64,000 nt of DNA from CAYZTY01 sp964444665. GTDB taxonomy: Bacteria; Planctomycetota; Phycisphaerae; Sedimentisphaerales; CAYZTY01. The notes beneath the pieces are model-generated. The model made no database searches, was not told the DNA's origin, and saw only the letters and a program-made list of their open reading frames with translations. The stretch spans positions 1 to 64,000 of the forward strand of contig CAYUIE010000016.1 in the NCBI GenBank assembly GCA_964444665.1, written 5' to 3'. Shown here piece after piece: positions 7,197 through 16,176 of this stretch. A program made the position numbers and the translations under genes. Positions within the stretch are counted from its first letter, which is position 1; every line of letters begins with the position of its first letter.

Positions 7197-8096
7197 TTAT
7201 TTTCTAAGCTCGGGGCGGTCCGGCTCGATGTGTACGGTGATATTCACCGGCCGAGTAATCTGCTCGTGCAAAACCGTTTCGAGATTTTCGGAAATTTCGT
7301 GCGCGTCGGTAATACTCAGGCTCGGCTCGACGAGAATGTGCAGGTCAAGAAAAACCTCCCTGCCCACCGTTCGGGTCCGCAGCTTGTGCCACTGGCGGAT
7401 GCGGGTCTCCGAAGCTATGAGAGATTTTATCTGCTCGACCATTCCGGAATCGGCCGCGCCTTCGGCCAGCTCGGCAAAACAATCGCCAAGGACCCTTACG
7501 CCTACAAACATAATCATAAGCCCGACGGCGACCGCGGCAATCTGGTCGCCATATGCAAAGCCAAGCTCCAATGATACGAACCCGATTATCACCGCAATCG
7601 AACTTAACGCGTCGCTACGATGATGCCAGGCATTTGCATAAAGGGCCGAGCTGTGAGATTTGACGGCGACTTTTTTCGTGAGCCTGTAAATTACCTCTTT
7701 GCTTAAAACCGAAATGAGGGCGACTGCGAGCACCGCGACGCTCGGTTTTGCAATCCGGCCGCTGACGATATCGAGGGCCGCGTAGTAAATCATCGTTACA
7801 CCTACAAGAAGCAGGACGACGCCGATGAAGCCGCTCGAGAATGTTTCGATGCGTCCGTGGCCGTAAGGATGGCCGGCGTCCGGCTCTTTCGAGCCAAAAT
7901 AAACACCGAGCAACAAGGCAACGTCCGTAGCTATATCCGAAAGCGAATGCAGGCCGTCGGCGACGAGCGCGAGTGAGCCGGTAAAAAGACCAACCAGCAC
8001 TTTCAAAACCGTCAGCAAAATATTTACCGCAATACCAAGATTGGTAACGGAACGAATCTGCTTATTGGCCGTCTGTATTTTGTCATCGTGAACCAT
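7197..8096 (-). CDS. cation diffusion facilitator (CDF) family divalent metal/H+ exporter
   Basis: The protein (299 aa) has the six-helix CDF layout with a cytoplasmic C-terminal domain. Transport-site residues are visible in 'ADGLHSLSD' (Asp47, Asp54, with His50) and 'AWHHRSDA' (His158, His159, Asp162); the loop motif 'HPYGHGR' lies at 76-82. The C-terminal ~90 residues ('VFLDLHILVEP', 'VNITVHIEP') form the usual ferredoxin-like regulatory domain. The family exports Zn2+, Co2+, Mn2+ or Fe2+ in exchange for protons; the exact metal cannot be told from sequence by eye. The start codon overlaps the stop of the upstream phosphohexomutase (TAATG), so the two are translationally coupled. It is the last gene of the serA-top6B-glmM array. 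Confidence 0.92.
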   Translation of the reverse strand: MVHDDKIQTANKQIRSVTNLGIAVNILLTVLKVLVGLFTGSLALVADGLHSLSDIATDVALLLGVYFGSKEPDAGHPYGHGRIETFSSGFIGVVLLLVGVTMIYYAALDIVSGRIAKPSVAVLAVALISVLSKEVIYRLTKKVAVKSHSSALYANAWHHRSDALSSIAVIIGFVSLELGFAYGDQIAAVAVGLMIMFVGVRVLGDCFAELAEGAADSGMVEQIKSLIASETRIRQWHKLRTRTVGREVFLDLHILVEPSLSITDAHEISENLETVLHEQITRPVNITVHIEPDRPELRK

Positions 8097-9478
8097 TAGC
8101 CATCCATCTGTCTGCGGATATCGAGGACCGCGTTAATATATTTCTCGGTACTCTGCCGGTCTTTTGCCTCCGCTATAACTCTCATTACCGGCTCGGTATT
8201 GCTCGCCCGCAGGTGCAGCCAGCCATCAGGAAAATCGAAGCGGTATCCGTCGGTCATATCCACTTTTGCGCCGGCAAAAACCTCCTTTGCCGAGGAAAGT
8301 ACCTGCGTCACCCGGGTTTTGTCTGCGTCGAATTTCTTTTTCATCATATAATACGCTGGTATCTGCCCGACAAGCGTGCTTATGCTTTTCCCGGTCTGGG
8401 CCATTAGCTGCAGGACAAGAGCGATGCCGACCAGACTATCTCGAACAGGCCCAACCCGTAAATCGATGACACCGCCGTTTCCTTCGCCGCCGATGATACA
8501 ATCATTTTCAATCATAGTTTCAACCACATTAGCCTCGCCCACGGGCGTTCGTATTACCCGCCCTTTGCCGGCGGCGGCAATATCGTCAATCATTCTGGAG
8601 GTTGAGAGGTTCGTAGCCGCTGTGCCTTTTTTTGCGCTGAAAATATACTTTGCCGCCAGCGCCAAAGAATACTCCTCGCCGATGTACGTGCCCTTTTCAT
8701 CGACTATCGCCAACCTATCAGCGTCCGGGTCCTGTGCAAACCCAATATGAGCGCCGGCAGAGGACACTTCCCTGCACAGGCCGGTTAAATTCTCGGCGAT
8801 TGGCTCAGGCACGTGAGCAAAATCTCCCGTCGCTTCGGCATTTATCGCAACGGTCCGGCAACCCAGAGCAGCCAACAGTTTGCCACCGACCCGGCCCCCG
8901 GCCCCATTGACACTATCCAGAACAACCTTAAACTTTTTACTTCTTATCAGCTCGGCATCGATAATGCCAAGCACTTTATCGATGTGGACCGAGTCCGTTT
9001 CATCATTTGACTCTATCGTGCCGCGGCCGGCAGAGATGAATTTCTTTTCCATAAAAATTCGTTTAATCCGCTCGGCGGTCTCGGCGGTCATAGCGGAGCC
9101 CTCGGCACAGAGCAGCTTAATCCCGTTATACTCTATGGGATTGTGCGAGGCGGTTATTATAACTCCGCCGGCACAATGAAACTTTCTTGTCATAATCCCG
9201 ACGCCCGGCGTAGTAACTATTCCCAGGTCAATTACATTTATGCCGGTCTGAGATAATCCATCGGCCGCGGCCGAGCTTAACATCTTTCCAGATGCGCGGG
9301 AATCCCGGCCGATACAGACCGAGAGCCTTTTTTCGTCAGATGCCGTTTCTCTAAGAAATGTTCCAAAAGCGCGTGCGTATCGCGTAGCGACATCGGGTGT
9401 CAGATTTTCGCCCACTATGCCGCGCAATCCACTTATAGTAATTATGAGTTCATCCGCCACTTTACCTCCTGCGCTCAC
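8096..9478 (-). CDS. glmM: phosphoglucosamine / phosphomannomutase family enzyme (GlmM-like)
   Basis: This alpha-D-phosphohexomutase (460 aa) interconverts 1- and 6-phosphorylated hexoses, most likely glucosamine for cell-envelope synthesis. Motifs in order are 'ISGLRGIVG' (~15-23), the phosphoserine loop 'TASHNP' (109-114, Ser111), the metal loop 'DPDADR' (~246-251), the sugar loop 'GGEGNGG' (~325), and the phosphate-binding 'RASNTEP' near the C-terminus. All four domains are present. The 'ASHNPIEYNGIK' variant is typical of GlmM and archaeal-type phosphomannomutases, so substrate assignment between glucosamine and mannose is not certain. It lies 59 bases after topoisomerase VI B and overlaps the CDF gene by one base. 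Confidence 0.85.
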   Translation of the reverse strand: MSAGGKVADELIITISGLRGIVGENLTPDVATRYARAFGTFLRETASDEKRLSVCIGRDSRASGKMLSSAAADGLSQTGINVIDLGIVTTPGVGIMTRKFHCAGGVIITASHNPIEYNGIKLLCAEGSAMTAETAERIKRIFMEKKFISAGRGTIESNDETDSVHIDKVLGIIDAELIRSKKFKVVLDSVNGAGGRVGGKLLAALGCRTVAINAEATGDFAHVPEPIAENLTGLCREVSSAGAHIGFAQDPDADRLAIVDEKGTYIGEEYSLALAAKYIFSAKKGTAATNLSTSRMIDDIAAAGKGRVIRTPVGEANVVETMIENDCIIGGEGNGGVIDLRVGPVRDSLVGIALVLQLMAQTGKSISTLVGQIPAYYMMKKKFDADKTRVTQVLSSAKEVFAGAKVDMTDGYRFDFPDGWLHLRASNTEPVMRVIAEAKDRQSTEKYINAVLDIRRQMDG

Positions 9479-9537
9479 AATTTAAAATCGGCGGTATGAT
9501 TTTCTCGAACTCGAAAAGCAGCAGCAGATTGAACCAC

Positions 9538-11331
9538 CTACACCTGCCGGGACTTTTCCAATACCTTCTTAAGCCGACTTATGACGGTGTTGACTTCGCT
9601 GTTTTTCAAGGCCAGAATATCCTGCAGTGCTTCGCCGATATAGGGCAGATACGCTTCAATATAACCTCTCCTGATTAATTCCTGCTGAATCCTTCTTCTC
9701 TTTCGCAGAAACAATCCCAGTTTTCGGCCGCATTCCTGGGCGGCAAGTTTAATCTCTTTGATTATTTCCGGATAATGCGCGATGGCCTCTTTACTTTCCG
9801 AAGTGAACGGGACCCAGACCGAGGCAATGTGTATCAAAAGAACCATGGGCCCGGTTGGAAGAGCTCCCCTGCTTTGACTAAGGCCGTAATTTCTCCAGTT
9901 AGTATCGAGGATCGATTTATAAATCGAACAGCCGGACTGCTGATATAACATCGGCACGCGATTGGCGATGCGGATGAGCTTTATCAGCGACTCCGACTCA
10001 GGGATTCCGTTTCCGCCCTTCTCGCCTTCTTTACGCCCGTAGGCCAGGGCCGCTTCAACGAGGAAAGGATTGCCTCGATATACACTCGGGCCGCGTGAAC
10101 AGCTTGCATAAAACTCGGCACTAACGACCCGTTTCAAACCGGCCTCAAGCTGCTCGGCGCCGATTGGGCCTATGCAGTCGCTCGAAGGCGCCATTATTTT
10201 TGTCTGGTTTATCGCGTTGTGAAGCGCCTCGGCCTGCTTTAGAGAGAGCCTTGTCGGTCTTGCTTTTATCGACAGGCCCGCCTTTTCGCATATCCGCCGG
10301 GCCAGCGGGGCGCTTACACGTGAAAACTCATTCCTTAAAAATGCCGAGAGATGCTTGCAGGTTGTGTCGCGCGCCATTTTGAAAAGCAGCCCCAATTCGA
10401 CCCCATAGGGATGAGGTTTGATTTCCCTCGGCACAAAGGGCAGGACTTTGCTTTTCCGCCGATATTCACTCACCTGGCCGTCCGGCCCGGTATAAACAAT
10501 TGTCGCGTGGGGATTGGCCATTGCCGTTTGGGCGACGTATTCATCAATCGAGCGCCGGCCTTTCTGGTATCGGCCCTCAAGCGTTATAGTTACTTTCGTG
10601 CCGGTCGGTCTGTCAAAATCACATTCCTCACCAAGAACAACTTCCGGCCTGTTCCTTGTTGTGTCAATCTGGACGTGGTAATGATGGGCTTTTGTCTTGG
10701 GGTCTGTCCGGGAGATTATCTGCACAGGCTCACCCGTCGTTATAAGCCCGTACATTCCGGCGGCCGATATGCCGATACCCTGCTGGCCCCGGCTCATCTT
10801 GAGGCTGTGAAACTTGCTGCCGTACAGAAGCCTTGCGAATATATGTGGTATCTGCTGCTTGACAATGCCTGGGCCGTTATCATCAACCACCAGCTTAAAC
10901 TTGTTCTCGGAAACGGTCTGGATGTTAATCGTAACATCCGGCAGGATATACGCCTCTTCACAGGCGTCGAGCGAATTATCCACGCCTTCTTTAACCGCCG
11001 TCAGGAGCGCCTTATGAGGATTGTCAAAGCCCAATAAATGCCTGTTCTTCGCGAAAAATTCGCTGACGCTTATATCGCGCTGCTGGGCCGCCATCGATTC
11101 GGCGGTAGCCGGTCCCGGCCGTGCCGCGGCCCTGGATTTTACACTTTTCTTTCTCCTTCTCGCCCTTGACTTCTTCGCTGTCTTTGATTTCGCTATAGAG
11201 CTTCCGCCTGGCTTTTTACTTTTTTTTCGTCTCGACTTCGTACGTACAGGCTCTTTCATATTCCCATTATCAGCAGCGGCCTTAAACGAAAAATTTAACT
11301 GCCCGGCTACATTCGCCCTCCCTGCCGCCAT
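9538..11331 (-). CDS. top6B: DNA topoisomerase VI subunit B (ATPase), with a basic N-terminal extension
   Basis: This is the GHKL-ATPase subunit of the type IIB topoisomerase that passes duplexes through double-strand breaks. Core motifs begin after residue 80: 'AVKEGVDNSLDAC' (N box, Asn119), 'VDDNGPGI' (~149-156), 'RGQQGIGISAAGMY' (181-194), and the transducer region 'HIASVWVPFTSESKEAI' near residue 510. The first ~80 residues are an added Lys/Arg/Ser-rich tail not found in archaeal Top6B, possibly DNA-binding. The start is supported by GGGAGTGG before the ATG, although ATGs at codons 25 and 80 would remove the tail. The DNA-cleaving subunit A (Spo11-like), normally adjacent, is not in this window. 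Topoisomerase VI is mainly archaeal and plant but known in some bacteria. Confidence 0.9.
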   Translation of the reverse strand: MAAGRANVAGQLNFSFKAAADNGNMKEPVRTKSRRKKSKKPGGSSIAKSKTAKKSRARRRKKSVKSRAAARPGPATAESMAAQQRDISVSEFFAKNRHLLGFDNPHKALLTAVKEGVDNSLDACEEAYILPDVTINIQTVSENKFKLVVDDNGPGIVKQQIPHIFARLLYGSKFHSLKMSRGQQGIGISAAGMYGLITTGEPVQIISRTDPKTKAHHYHVQIDTTRNRPEVVLGEECDFDRPTGTKVTITLEGRYQKGRRSIDEYVAQTAMANPHATIVYTGPDGQVSEYRRKSKVLPFVPREIKPHPYGVELGLLFKMARDTTCKHLSAFLRNEFSRVSAPLARRICEKAGLSIKARPTRLSLKQAEALHNAINQTKIMAPSSDCIGPIGAEQLEAGLKRVVSAEFYASCSRGPSVYRGNPFLVEAALAYGRKEGEKGGNGIPESESLIKLIRIANRVPMLYQQSGCSIYKSILDTNWRNYGLSQSRGALPTGPMVLLIHIASVWVPFTSESKEAIAHYPEIIKEIKLAAQECGRKLGLFLRKRRRIQQELIRRGYIEAYLPYIGEALQDILALKNSEVNTVISRLKKVLEKSRQV

Positions 11332-11380
11332 ATAAATCCACTCCCTTCATCATTATTTTATTAAGGGGCCGGTGAAAAGC

Positions 11381-12970
11381 TCAGTCCAGCTTGCAGACGT
11401 AGATTTCATTGACGAACTCAAGCTTCGAGAGCTCGTTGACCACCTTTTCATCAGGGGTTTTGTCAAGGCTCACGGCCAGTATGGCTTTTCCTTCAACGGC
11501 CTTTTGCCCCACGCCCATAGTGCAAATGTTAATGGCGTGTTTGCCGCAAACCGTGCCAACCGAACCGATTACGCCCGGCTTATCGTCATTATAAATAATC
11601 AAAACCGTACCGGCGGGGGTCATTTCTACATTGAAGCCGTCAATTTCGATAATCCGCAGCAGCTCTCCACCAAAAACCGAGCCGGTAACAGTCCTCTGGA
11701 CTTTGTCCGTAATCACCCTGGCACTGAAACTCGATGCCACATCCTTAGCAGCGGGATTTTTGGTTTCGTCTATACTTATGGCCCGCTCCTTCGCGAGCAC
11801 TCTAACATTTACGATATTCAAAGGCACATCAAAATGCTTTTGTAAAAGCCCGATGCCAAAGGACATTGTAATAGCACCAACACCTCTTTCCGCAATAGAG
11901 CCGCGATACTGAACCTCTATACTTTTCACGCGTCCCGGAGCAATCGTACTCAGCAGCGAGCCAACCCGCCGGGCCAGCTGGGTGTACTTACTTACAAGCG
12001 GCGGCACGGCGCCAGTAGTGGCAGGAGCGTTGAGCGCGTTTCTGACCGGTCCGCCTTTAATTGCGTCAACAAGAATTTGTGCCGCCTCCAATGCCACTTC
12101 AATCTGGGCTTCCTCTGTGCTCGCACCAAGATGGGGAGTGACCAGACAATTACCCAGCTCCCTAAAGCGGTCGTTTTCAGGCGGCTCCTTCGAAAAAACA
12201 TCAAGGGCCGCTCCTGCAATTCGCTTTTTCGCCAGGGCGTCATACAAATCATCCTCATTGATAATACCGCCGCGGGCACAGTTAATCAGACGCACGGTTG
12301 GTTTCATCATCGCGATTTGTTCTGCGCTAATCATATTCAATGTCTGCTCGTTCCTTGGAACGTGCACAGAAATGTAGTCGGATTCCTTAAAAATCCTATC
12401 GATGTCCTCCGTGACCTCTATATCAAGTTTCTCAGTCTCTGTCGGCACTGCAAAAGGGTCATAGCCAAGAATTTTCATGTTAAATCCCCCGGCCATTTTA
12501 GCCACCGCCATACCGATTCTACCAAGGCCTATTACTCCAAGTATCTTTCCATTTAGCTGGTTACCCATATATTTCTTTCTATCCCAAGCACCGCCCTTCA
12601 GGCTGACGCAGGCAGGCACTACATTTCGACTTAATGCCAGCACAAGCGCCATCGTATGCTCGGCCGCGCTCAGCGTGTTTCCGCCCGGCGTATTCATAAC
12701 CAGTATGCCTTTGCGTGTGGCGGCGGCAACGTCTATGTTATCCACTCCAACGCCGGCACGTGCTATCGCCTTGAGGCCGCCCGGGTTGGCCAGGACCTTT
12801 GCCGTTACTTTCGTGCCGCTACGGACAATCAATCCGTCGTTCTTACCAATTATCTTAACCAATTCATCCTCACTAATTCCCGTCTTGACCACCGGCTCCA
12901 CATCATCCATCGATTTAAGCAAGTCGATACCTTCCTGTGCAAGTTTGTCTGTAATCAAAATCTTTAACAT
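11381..12970 (-). CDS. serA: D-3-phosphoglycerate dehydrogenase
   Basis: The enzyme oxidises 3-phosphoglycerate with NAD+ as the first step of serine synthesis. At 529 residues it is the long (type 1) form. The substrate domain opens the protein; the Rossmann loop 'GVIGLGRIGMAVA' is at ~145-157; catalytic Arg lies in 'NCARGGIINEDDL' and the His in 'LVTPHLGAST'. An intervening ASB domain and a C-terminal ACT domain ('VIGSVGTVCGKHAINI') imply allosteric control by serine. It lies 26 bases after the upstream lipoprotein gene and 49 before top6B, suggesting one transcript. Nothing unusual is seen. Confidence 0.96.
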   Translation of the reverse strand: MLKILITDKLAQEGIDLLKSMDDVEPVVKTGISEDELVKIIGKNDGLIVRSGTKVTAKVLANPGGLKAIARAGVGVDNIDVAAATRKGILVMNTPGGNTLSAAEHTMALVLALSRNVVPACVSLKGGAWDRKKYMGNQLNGKILGVIGLGRIGMAVAKMAGGFNMKILGYDPFAVPTETEKLDIEVTEDIDRIFKESDYISVHVPRNEQTLNMISAEQIAMMKPTVRLINCARGGIINEDDLYDALAKKRIAGAALDVFSKEPPENDRFRELGNCLVTPHLGASTEEAQIEVALEAAQILVDAIKGGPVRNALNAPATTGAVPPLVSKYTQLARRVGSLLSTIAPGRVKSIEVQYRGSIAERGVGAITMSFGIGLLQKHFDVPLNIVNVRVLAKERAISIDETKNPAAKDVASSFSARVITDKVQRTVTGSVFGGELLRIIEIDGFNVEMTPAGTVLIIYNDDKPGVIGSVGTVCGKHAINICTMGVGQKAVEGKAILAVSLDKTPDEKVVNELSKLEFVNEIYVCKLD

Positions 12971-12996
12971 TTTCTAACTCCCAAAATCATCTCCCA

Positions 12997-13674
12997 TTAC
13001 CTTTTTACACTATCGAAATCAGGTCTTTCTCCCCAGGTCCTGAATTTATCACTCGGACAATCATAAAAATACCTCACAATACAATGTGCAGCCGCCCTTG
13101 CCAACCGGGCGGCACAGAACTCTTTACCCCCTCGCTCGGCTTCAAGGGCCAGTCTGGCAAGCTTACCTTCACCACTCCGGGGCCATAATACTTCACCACT
13201 CTGAGCATCCAAGAGATAGCTGCGGACGTCCAGGAGGCCTTTATGGAGCCCCTTGTAATAACCATCAAGTGGCATTCCATAAAGCTTATAATCATCAATC
13301 ACAATCAGCAAAATCGTCTTCACACCCAGGCTCATCGCTATTTGATCCGGCCTCATCGAGAAAAAATCAGAATGCGCCCGTCGAAACTCTACGAGCTGCT
13401 CATAACTTATCACCGCCTGTTTCTTAAACTTTGTCTTTTCACAAAGCATAATATTGACTGCTTCGCTCAGGACAGGACGCAAATCCGTCTGTACGTTAAG
13501 CCAGCTCGGCTGCTGAACCAGAACTACCAACTTCCCTTTTGCCCTTTGTCCTATCTCAAACTCGGCCGGTATCTTCGTCTCCGAAGCCGTTGGCGTACCC
13601 ATTATTCCGACAAGCTTGCATCCACAACACAGCAAAAAAACTGTCAATATAAGTAAAGCCGTTGTTTGTTTCAT
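12997..13674 (-). CDS. predicted lipoprotein of unknown function
   Basis: The N-terminus has a signal peptide ending in a lipobox (LCCGC, Cys at ~19), so the 225-residue protein should be lipid-anchored. The rest is a mixed alpha/beta domain with 'GKLVVLVQQPSWLNVQTDLRP' and 'SLGVKTILLIVIDDYKLYG' segments, resembling the nucleotide-independent TolB-N-like or CsgG-like lipoproteins of planctomycetes only in general style. 'SYLLDAQSGEVLWP' suggests a strand pair. No enzymatic motif is evident. It is the second gene of the minus-strand array after the DUF2752 gene. Confidence 0.7.
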   Translation of the reverse strand: MKQTTALLILTVFLLCCGCKLVGIMGTPTASETKIPAEFEIGQRAKGKLVVLVQQPSWLNVQTDLRPVLSEAVNIMLCEKTKFKKQAVISYEQLVEFRRAHSDFFSMRPDQIAMSLGVKTILLIVIDDYKLYGMPLDGYYKGLHKGLLDVRSYLLDAQSGEVLWPRSGEGKLARLALEAERGGKEFCAARLARAAAHCIVRYFYDCPSDKFRTWGERPDFDSVKR

Positions 13675-13716
13675 ACTTTCGTTCTCACTAAAACTTATCC
13701 GGCCAGGCCGAGATTT

Positions 13717-14190
13717 TCAGGGGACTTTTCCAGCCAGTGCATGAGCCAGTGTTACCAACCAGCCCCCGAAAACGATCACTATCGCCGCAAAAATAATGTA
13801 CCCCACCTTTAGTTGCCTGCACAGACCGTTAATCAAGCCAAAATCCGTCCCAAGTACCGCTATCACAAAAGCAAACATCACGGCTGCAACCGCAACAGAA
13901 TATACAACGGCAGCAGCCGGCTGAATATAAAACGCGCCCAAAATATCCCCCCTGGCAAATGCAATCAAGGCTGTTGTCATACCACAGCCCGGACAAGGCA
14001 AACCATACTTCTGCTTGAAACCACAGGGTCCAATCAGATGGTCCATATTTATCTTGTCATTTATCGCCGCCCAATGTAAAAGACCGGCTGTGCCCAGGCC
14101 CGCAAGAAATATCAGGCCGGCCCAAAGGCGAGAGACGCCCGATACTCGATATGAAGCTTTTATAAAATTCAGGTGTTGGCTTTTTAACAT
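13717..14190 (-). CDS. DUF2752 family membrane protein
   Basis: The 157-residue protein has three hydrophobic segments (~22-40, ~95-118, ~130-150) and the hallmark of DUF2752, 'CGFKQKYGLPCPGCGMTTALIAFARGD' spanning ~56-82, with the PCPGCGMT core. The family is of unknown function; the conserved cysteines at the membrane surface could bind a metal or form a disulphide. It heads the minus-strand array that continues into the lipoprotein and serA, and is divergent from the inositol-phosphatase gene 61 bases away. Confidence 0.85.
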   Translation of the reverse strand: MLKSQHLNFIKASYRVSGVSRLWAGLIFLAGLGTAGLLHWAAINDKINMDHLIGPCGFKQKYGLPCPGCGMTTALIAFARGDILGAFYIQPAAAVVYSVAVAAVMFAFVIAVLGTDFGLINGLCRQLKVGYIIFAAIVIVFGGWLVTLAHALAGKVP

Positions 14191-14251
14191 TATGCGGTTA
14201 CAATAAAGTGCTGTGGCAGTTGTGTCAAGTTGAAAGAGTGTAAGGCGAGTT

Positions 14252-15076
14252 ATGATATTCGAATACAGCGACCTAAGCAGAATGCTCGAAGTCGCGGTCG
14301 TCTCGGCACGATTAGGCGGCCAGCGCGCTATGGAGCTGGTTAATTACAGCAAGGCCTCGGTCAAGAACGATAACGAACTGGTAACCGAGGCCGACGGACA
14401 GTGCCAGCAAATAATAATCAACCACATTAAGGAAAACTACCCCGACCACGGCTTTATCGGCGAAGAGGGCACCGGCGGTAAAATCCTAAAACAGCCGCCC
14501 CGCAGTGATGAGCCGGTCTGGTGGATAATAGACCCTATCGACGGAACTACGAATTTCGCACACCGTATCCTGTGCTTTTCAGTCAGCATTGCGGTAATGT
14601 ATGAAGGACAGCCGATAGTCGGTGTAGTTTTCGACCCAACTACCGACTCGATGTTTACCGCCGTAAAAGGCGGCGAGCCGCAATTTAATACGACCCGCAT
14701 AACCGCCGGTGAAGATTCGATTGGTAAGTTTGACTGCTTGGGTATAGACAGCCATTTCGAAACCGGTCCGTCGGCCGGCATTGTCAAGATGATGAAAAAA
14801 ATTCGTATCAGAAACCTCGGAAGCCTGGCTTTGCAACTTGTCTACGTCGCCAAAGGCTCGCTAATCGGCACAATAGACACCAGGGCAAAACTGTGGGATA
14901 TTGCAGCAGGAGCTTTCATCGTCGAACAGGCTGGTGGTATTGTAACACTGTCACAGGGAGAGAAAATATGGCCTGTGAGGCTTGATAACTACAACGGCGA
15001 AAAATTCAGCATCCTGGCGGCAAATAAAAAAGTGCACGGCGAGATATTGGGAGTTATCAATCCCTCCCATGGCTGA
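14252..15076 (+). CDS. inositol monophosphatase family protein
   Basis: The protein (274 aa) carries the Mg2+-dependent sugar-phosphatase fold shared by inositol monophosphatase, SuhB, CysQ and archaeal fructose bisphosphatase. Metal ligands are Glu71 in 'FIGEEG', and Asp94, Asp97 in 'DPIDGTTNF' (94-102); the C-terminal 'LWDIAAGAFIVEQAGG' supplies the last Asp. Substrate cannot be fixed by eye; inositol-1-phosphate or a related sugar phosphate is most likely. It is transcribed alone on the plus strand. The residues just before motif one ('ELVTEADGQ') match the family as well. Confidence 0.9.
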   Translation: MIFEYSDLSRMLEVAVVSARLGGQRAMELVNYSKASVKNDNELVTEADGQCQQIIINHIKENYPDHGFIGEEGTGGKILKQPPRSDEPVWWIIDPIDGTTNFAHRILCFSVSIAVMYEGQPIVGVVFDPTTDSMFTAVKGGEPQFNTTRITAGEDSIGKFDCLGIDSHFETGPSAGIVKMMKKIRIRNLGSLALQLVYVAKGSLIGTIDTRAKLWDIAAGAFIVEQAGGIVTLSQGEKIWPVRLDNYNGEKFSILAANKKVHGEILGVINPSHG

Positions 15077-15246
15077 ACTTAGCCGGCTACCGCGTAACTA
15101 ATAAACACCTCAACTTCGCAGTCGACAAGAAGAGACTTTTTCCAAAATCATTCACCAAGAATTGGCAGCAGAATAACCCCAAAAAAGGACCTATAAGAAG
15201 AGTCTATACAAAAATCAGGCAGATAAATAAGGTATGAGGGTTTAAT

Positions 15247-15423
15247 TTAACCTACACTGACGATTCTTATGACGGCTAAGGTGCATAAAAGAGCAAGAAG
15301 AAGCAATGCTGCTCTTAAAATTCGCATTAATTGCGTCCTTGGCTTGACAACCTGCCATACATAACTACTAATCGCTACAATGAGCAATAAACGTAAAGTG
15401 AAGTATAGTATAGACCTATACAT
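15247..15423 (-). CDS. small two-span membrane protein, possibly leaderless
   Basis: The longer frame reaches back to 15525, but a strong promoter (15430-15459) lies inside it and would start RNA at about the ATG at 15421-15423. I therefore choose that ATG, giving 58 residues with two hydrophobic helices (~4-20 and ~34-54) and a short basic loop ('KPRTQLMR'). The message would have almost no leader. A start at 15441 lies between the -35 and -10 boxes and would need another promoter. The function is unknown. Confidence 0.45.
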   Translation of the reverse strand: MYRSILYFTLRLLLIVAISSYVWQVVKPRTQLMRILRAALLLLALLCTLAVIRIVSVG

Positions 15424-15429
15424 AAAGGT

Positions 15430-15459
15430 ATTATAGCTCATTTCAATAGAACAAGTCAA
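15430..15459 (-). promoter_or_regulatory. consensus-like promoter
   Basis: On the minus strand TTGACT (15454-15459), 18 bases, then a perfect TATAAT (15430-15435). The expected start point falls within a base or two of the ATG at 15423. Confidence 0.6.
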
Positions 15460-15767
15460 GAGAAAACCGCCCACTTTAACATCGTGGCCGGAGACCTCAA
15501 CTAAACGAAGATGTTTGATTATCAATACTGATAAACGCTTTTTTTCTTTGCTATGAAAGTCTTCAGTATAAAAAACGGCAGGTTAAACCGCTTATAGAGC
15601 CTTTTCCAAATAGACGTACTATAACTTCCAGAGCAACTTTTTTCCCGCCTACCGCGGCATATTTCAGTCATTATTTATTAAAGTCAGCCCCCGAAATATA
15701 CCGAATAAGATGCGAAGGATACTTGATATTTAAAAATTTTAAATACTTAATTAAAGGAGAGTTAAAG

Positions 15768-16007
15768 ATGCATTACCTGGCAGAAATCAAGAGGTGGCTT
15801 GGCGAGATTACCGAAATTTTCCTGCTGCTTACCGCCCTTGGGGTCGTTGTGGAGATCCTTTTTGGCAGCGCAGCTCCCTTCTTCGGAGGAAGAATTGTTG
15901 CTAATCTCACCGGACTGCTTAATACTCTTGGCGACAACGGACTCGTTGGTCTGCTTGCTTTTAGTATAATTCTTTTCCTGTTTTACAGGAAGAGAGCCGT
16001 TGCGTAA
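15768..16007 (+). CDS. small two-span membrane protein, 79 aa
   Basis: The ATG at 15768 is preceded by AAAGGAGAG and starts 'MHYLAEIKRWLGEITEIFLL'; an upstream in-frame start at 15723 has no such site. Two hydrophobic helices (~15-32 and ~55-74) flank a Gly/Asn-rich loop ('FFGGRIVANLTGLLNTLGDNG'), and the C-terminus is 'FYRKRAVA'. The composition is that of a real membrane protein but I recognise no family. A hairpin that could end transcription follows at 16069-16116. Confidence 0.65.
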   Translation: MHYLAEIKRWLGEITEIFLLLTALGVVVEILFGSAAPFFGGRIVANLTGLLNTLGDNGLVGLLAFSIILFLFYRKRAVA

Positions 16008-16068
16008 AGCCATATCTGCCCGCCTTTAATAAAAGCGGTTCAGATACACAGGCTTGCTAAAAATCGGT

Positions 16069-16120
16069 AAGCGGGAGCTGGTCTGACTCAATCCTGAGTA
16101 AGCCCGGTTCCCGCTTTATC
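16069..16120 (+). terminator. putative terminator hairpin
   Basis: AAGCGGGA (16069-16076) pairs with TCCCGCTT (16109-16116), with an inner ACTCA/TGAGT stem. The downstream run is CTTTATCATT, so the T-tract is weak. Confidence 0.45.
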
Positions 16121-16176
16121 ATTCCAGAGACACTTCCTTCGTTACACGAAGCTTCACACGGAGCAAGACTTTCGGA

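Noticed and set aside
10351..11037. Plus-strand 228-codon frame
   Set aside because: It is the antisense shadow of topoisomerase VI B, which has clear motifs on the other strand.
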